From contig JBBATY010000015.1 in NCBI GenBank assembly GCA_040398525.1, positions 1 to 64,000 of the forward strand: DNA of 64,000 bases, in the 5' to 3' direction. The notes under the pieces are model-generated. The model was given only the letters and a program-made list of their open reading frames with translations, was not told the origin of the DNA and ran no database searches. Numbering within the stretch: position 1 is the first letter of the stretch; every line of letters begins with the position of its first letter. This document shows positions 59,990-64,000 of the stretch, piece by piece. The translations under genes were made by a program, and so were the position numbers. The stretch comes from VFMC01 sp040398525 (GTDB taxonomy: Bacteria; Actinomycetota; Acidimicrobiia; Acidimicrobiales; Ilumatobacteraceae).

Positions 59990-60895
59990 GCTGCGGTCGA
60001 ACGCCGCGCTCACCTCGTCGAAGGTGAGCGTCGTCTCGTCGTTGCCGGTGATCTCGGCCGGCGGTATCCGACGTGAGCGGACGTAGGAGTTGTCGCGGTC
60101 GAACGCAGGGGCGTACTTCTTGAAGAAGATGTAGATCGTCACGCCCCACAAGAACGCAGCGCCGCCGATCTTCATGATCGCTCCGGCGAGCTGCTGGTCG
60201 TTGGTGACGCTGATGCCCCACACCCGCACCGGGGTCCGGTAGTGCTTGTAGACCGTGCCCTCGGCGAAGGTGAGCCAGCCCGCAGGCACCGTGGGCACCA
60301 CGCTCATGAGGAACAGGTAGACGCACTTGCCGAGCGGCTTCATCTGCCACTCGGGGATCGGGCCGACGACGGGCATCCACATCAACAGGGCCAGCAGCAC
60401 GACGAACAGGTGCAGCAGGTAGTGGACCAAGCCGTTGTCGGCCGAGGTGTTCACCACCAGCGGGATGTGGGTGACCATCACGATGATGTTGAACAGGAAG
60501 CCGGCAACGACGGGCTTCGAGAACCAGGCGGCCACCTTGTAGGTGCGACCCGTGCCGAGCAGGGTGCGCATCATCCACTCCGGCATCGCCATCAGCAGCA
60601 GCGGCGGCGCGAAGTAGCTGAACACCATGTGCTGGAACATGTGCACCGAGTAGAGGTAGCCCTCACCGATGTCGTGGATCGGCCAGTCGGCGCCAGCCCA
60701 GAGCATGCCGATGCCGCCGGCGAAGCACCACCACTGCGAGCGGGTGACGGGGGGCTGGCCGGCGGGGACGGCCTTCGGCCCGATCACCCGGGCCAGGTAG
60801 ATGTAGGCGCCCACCAAGCTGGCGATGAGCAGCCACACCTCTGGGTGCGGTTGGAACGCCCAGGGGTTGGGATAGGGGGTCGTGTCGGCGAGCAC
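59942..60895 (-). CDS. ctaG: Cytochrome c oxidase assembly factor CtaG (caa3 type)
   Basis: A 317-residue, roughly seven-helix protein of the caa3_CtaG family, needed for building the copper-containing aa3/caa3 oxidase. Histidines in WPIHDIGEGYLYSVHMFQHMVFSY near residue 72 and in THIPLVVNTSADNGLVHYLLHLFVV near 142 are the likely copper-handling residues. A GGAGG Shine-Dalgarno lies 5 bases before GTG 60895. The C-terminal 45 residues are cytoplasmic and acidic. Downstream-most gene of the oxidase cluster shown. Confidence 0.9.
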   Translation of the reverse strand: MLADTTPYPNPWAFQPHPEVWLLIASLVGAYIYLARVIGPKAVPAGQPPVTRSQWWCFAGGIGMLWAGADWPIHDIGEGYLYSVHMFQHMVFSYFAPPLLLMAMPEWMMRTLLGTGRTYKVAAWFSKPVVAGFLFNIIVMVTHIPLVVNTSADNGLVHYLLHLFVVLLALLMWMPVVGPIPEWQMKPLGKCVYLFLMSVVPTVPAGWLTFAEGTVYKHYRTPVRVWGISVTNDQQLAGAIMKIGGAAFLWGVTIYIFFKKYAPAFDRDNSYVRSRRIPPAEITGNDETTLTFDEVSAAFDRSSPPLVEAEEAPRDQR

Positions 60896-60914
60896 GGTCG
60901 CCTCCGGGAGGGGG

Positions 60915-61253
60915 TCAGTTGGTGAAGAAGCGGAAGCAGGCGAGGAACGCCACGTACACGGCGATCGCCAAGAGCAGGCCCGAATAGAACAGCCAGCTGA
61001 AGATCTTGTTGTCGAACTTCAGGTGCATGAAGACCGACACGACCATCACGAACTTGATGGCCATCATGATCAGCAGCGCCGGCAGGAAGAAGGGTCCGAA
61101 GTCGATCCAGTACGTCGAGGTCTCGAGCGCGGTGATGACGGCCAGGATCAGCGCGATCTTGATGTAGTACGAGTCCGGGCGATGGTCGTCGTGACCGTGG
61201 GCCTCACCGTGCGAGTGATCGCTGTGATCGACGTGGTCGGTGGTGGTGGTCAT
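60915..61253 (-). CDS. ctaF: Cytochrome c oxidase subunit IV-type protein
   Basis: A 112-residue membrane protein with three helices (YYIKIALILAVITALETSTYW, LPALLIMMAIKFVMVVSVFMHL, LFYSGLLLAIAVYVAFLACF), the prokaryotic subunit IV fold. The N-terminal 25 residues are extremely His/Asp-rich (DHVDHSDHSHGEAHGHDDH), a possible metal-binding tail. It lies between ctaE and ctaG. Note that ctaD also carries a two-helix C-terminal extension. Confidence 0.88.
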   Translation of the reverse strand: MTTTTDHVDHSDHSHGEAHGHDDHRPDSYYIKIALILAVITALETSTYWIDFGPFFLPALLIMMAIKFVMVVSVFMHLKFDNKIFSWLFYSGLLLAIAVYVAFLACFRFFTN

Positions 61254-61267
61254 GGCTGCCGCTCCGC

Positions 61268-61901
61268 TCAGGCCGGGATCAGGTAGACGAGGGTGAAGAT
61301 GATGATCCACACGATGTCGACGAAGTGCCAGTAGAGCCCCACCAGTTCGACGACCTCGGGCTTGCTGCCCGGGATCCGGTTGCGCGAGATCGCACCCACG
61401 AGGGCGAGCAGCATGATCACGCCGACGGTGACGTGCACGCCGTGGAAACCGGTGAGGGTGAAGAAGCTCGAGCTGAACAGGCTGGTGGTGAAGCCGAGGC
61501 CCTCTTTGTAGAACACCGTGAACTCGTACACCTGGCCGCCCACGAAGGTGGCGCCGAGCAGGGCGGTGATGATCAGCCACAGCTTGGTGGAACGGTCGTC
61601 GCCACGGGTGGCGGACGAGACCGCCAGCACCATGGTGAGCGAGCTCATCAGCAGCACGAACGCACTCACCGAGGTGAACGGGATGTCGAACACCTGGTCG
61701 GGGCCGAGGTTCTCGGGGTGGCGACCCCGGTACAGCATGTAGGTGGAGATCAGTCCACCGAACAGCAGGCACTCGCTGCCCAGGAACATCCACATGGCCA
61801 GCTTGTTGTTGCTGAGGCCGGTGGAGGTGTGGTGGGCACCGTGATCGGCGCCGTGGTCGTCGTGACCGTGCCCGCCGGTGTCGGGCGTGTGGACCGCTGT
61901 C

Positions 61902-61909
<8 letters not shown>
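61268..61909 (-). CDS. ctaE: Cytochrome c oxidase subunit III
   Basis: A 213-residue subunit with five helices: KLAMWMFLGSECLLFGGLISTYMLYRGRHPE, then TSVSAFVLLMSSLTMVLAVS, STKLWLIITALLGATFVGGQVYEF and LTGFHGVHVTVGVIMLLALV; GLYWHFVDIVWIIIFTLVYL ends the protein. The N-terminus repeats His/Asp-rich motifs (HGHDDHGADHGAHH). I place the start at TTG 61909, which overlaps the ctaD stop by 8 bases and has AAGGAG upstream; no ATG or GTG fits between the overlap and the first helix. Confidence 0.9.
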
Positions 61910-63911
<2,002 letters not shown>

Positions 63912-63926
63912 GGTCGGGTCGCTCCC

Positions 63927-64000
63927 TTACTTCCGCTCGAGGAGGTAGGCGATGATCTGGTCGATCTGGGCTTCGCTCAGGCCGAGTGCGGGCATGCCGC
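63927..64000 (-). CDS. Cytochrome c domain, C-terminal end (partial)
   Basis: The window ends inside this gene. The visible 23 residues, GMPALGLSEAQIDQIIAYLL plus a short Glu-Arg-Lys end, are the C-terminal helix of a class I cytochrome c, with a methionine that may be the axial heme ligand. Standing 15 bases upstream of ctaD, it is probably the cytochrome c tail of subunit II (ctaC, caa3 type) or a separate cytochrome c. Confidence 0.75.
   Translation of the reverse strand, partial: GMPALGLSEAQIDQIIAYLLERK

Overview
The window looks like a chromosomal segment of a very GC-rich actinobacterium, most likely from the class Acidimicrobiia (Ilumatobacter/Microthrix-like). The assignment is inference from gene content: a WhiB regulator, a SigR/RsrA-type sigma/anti-sigma pair, a GlnR-like orphan regulator beside two glutamine synthetases, a GET3/ArsA-like ATPase pair, oligoribonuclease, an A-type Fe-S carrier next to Mrp, and caa3-type oxidase genes with CtaG. 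It is almost entirely housekeeping DNA. No phage, insertion sequence, integrase or CRISPR array was seen, and no intergenic stretch exceeds about 300 bases. One run of 100 N (47569-47668) interrupts erpA.

Layout. 1-3224: end of a solute-binding protein plus two permeases and the ATPase of an ABC importer. 3312-8227: topA-tmk-holB and a flavin-fold protein, then tRNA-Thr(CGT). 8426-13349: L,D-transpeptidase lipoprotein, a hydrolase divergent from a MarR regulator, sigma factor/RsrA, tilS, and a phosphatase-fold protein lacking the catalytic cysteine. 13397-22533: LysM/M23 peptidase, epimerase, acyltransferase-like protein, hydrolase, renalase-like oxidase, YibE/F, Nudix, GNAT, dut. 22561-30516: selA-selB, hydrolase, NfeD protein, paired GET3/ArsA ATPases, receiver protein, tRNA-Pro(CGG). 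30673-38347: Phd/PIN toxin-antitoxin, MazG-like protein, asd, methyltransferase, lysC, MFS, chagasin-like inhibitor, nadE. 38402-42661: Tat lipoprotein and the nitrogen island glnII-glnA-glnR. 42667-49913: amidohydrolase, decarboxylase, RidA, lipoproteins, erpA, mrp, AT-hook/winged-helix protein. 49917-58161: Nudix, orn, glycosyltransferase, whiB, TlpA-CcdA thiol pair, poly-gamma-glutamate hydrolase-like protein, pdxH-serS, second glycosyltransferase. 58329-64000: ABC exporter and the cytochrome oxidase cluster (ctaG, ctaF, ctaE, ctaD, end of a cytochrome c domain).

The strongest signal that ordinary annotation would miss is promoter grammar. At more than twenty genes a TANNNT hexamer lies 6-9 bases before the start codon, so transcription should begin at or within a few bases of the start codon: leaderless mRNAs look like a default here. 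I used this to choose many starts and to recover two short membrane-protein genes. At several divergent gene pairs the two -10 hexamers physically overlap, twice with the geometry ANNNTANNNT. At three junctions the TAG stop codon of one gene is the first half of the next gene's -10 hexamer. A second group (glnII, whiB, ctaG, the chagasin-like and META lipoproteins, erpA) instead has Shine-Dalgarno sequences.

Other points of interest: the pseudophosphatase at 12840; the all-in-one nitrogen assimilation island with a non-adenylylatable type I glutamine synthetase; a perfect palindrome over the -10 of the toxin-antitoxin module; a short Cys-containing reading frame and hairpins before whiB; His/Asp-rich tails on oxidase subunits III and IV; and the erpA gap, which can be repaired exactly by collapsing a 55-base duplicated contig end.
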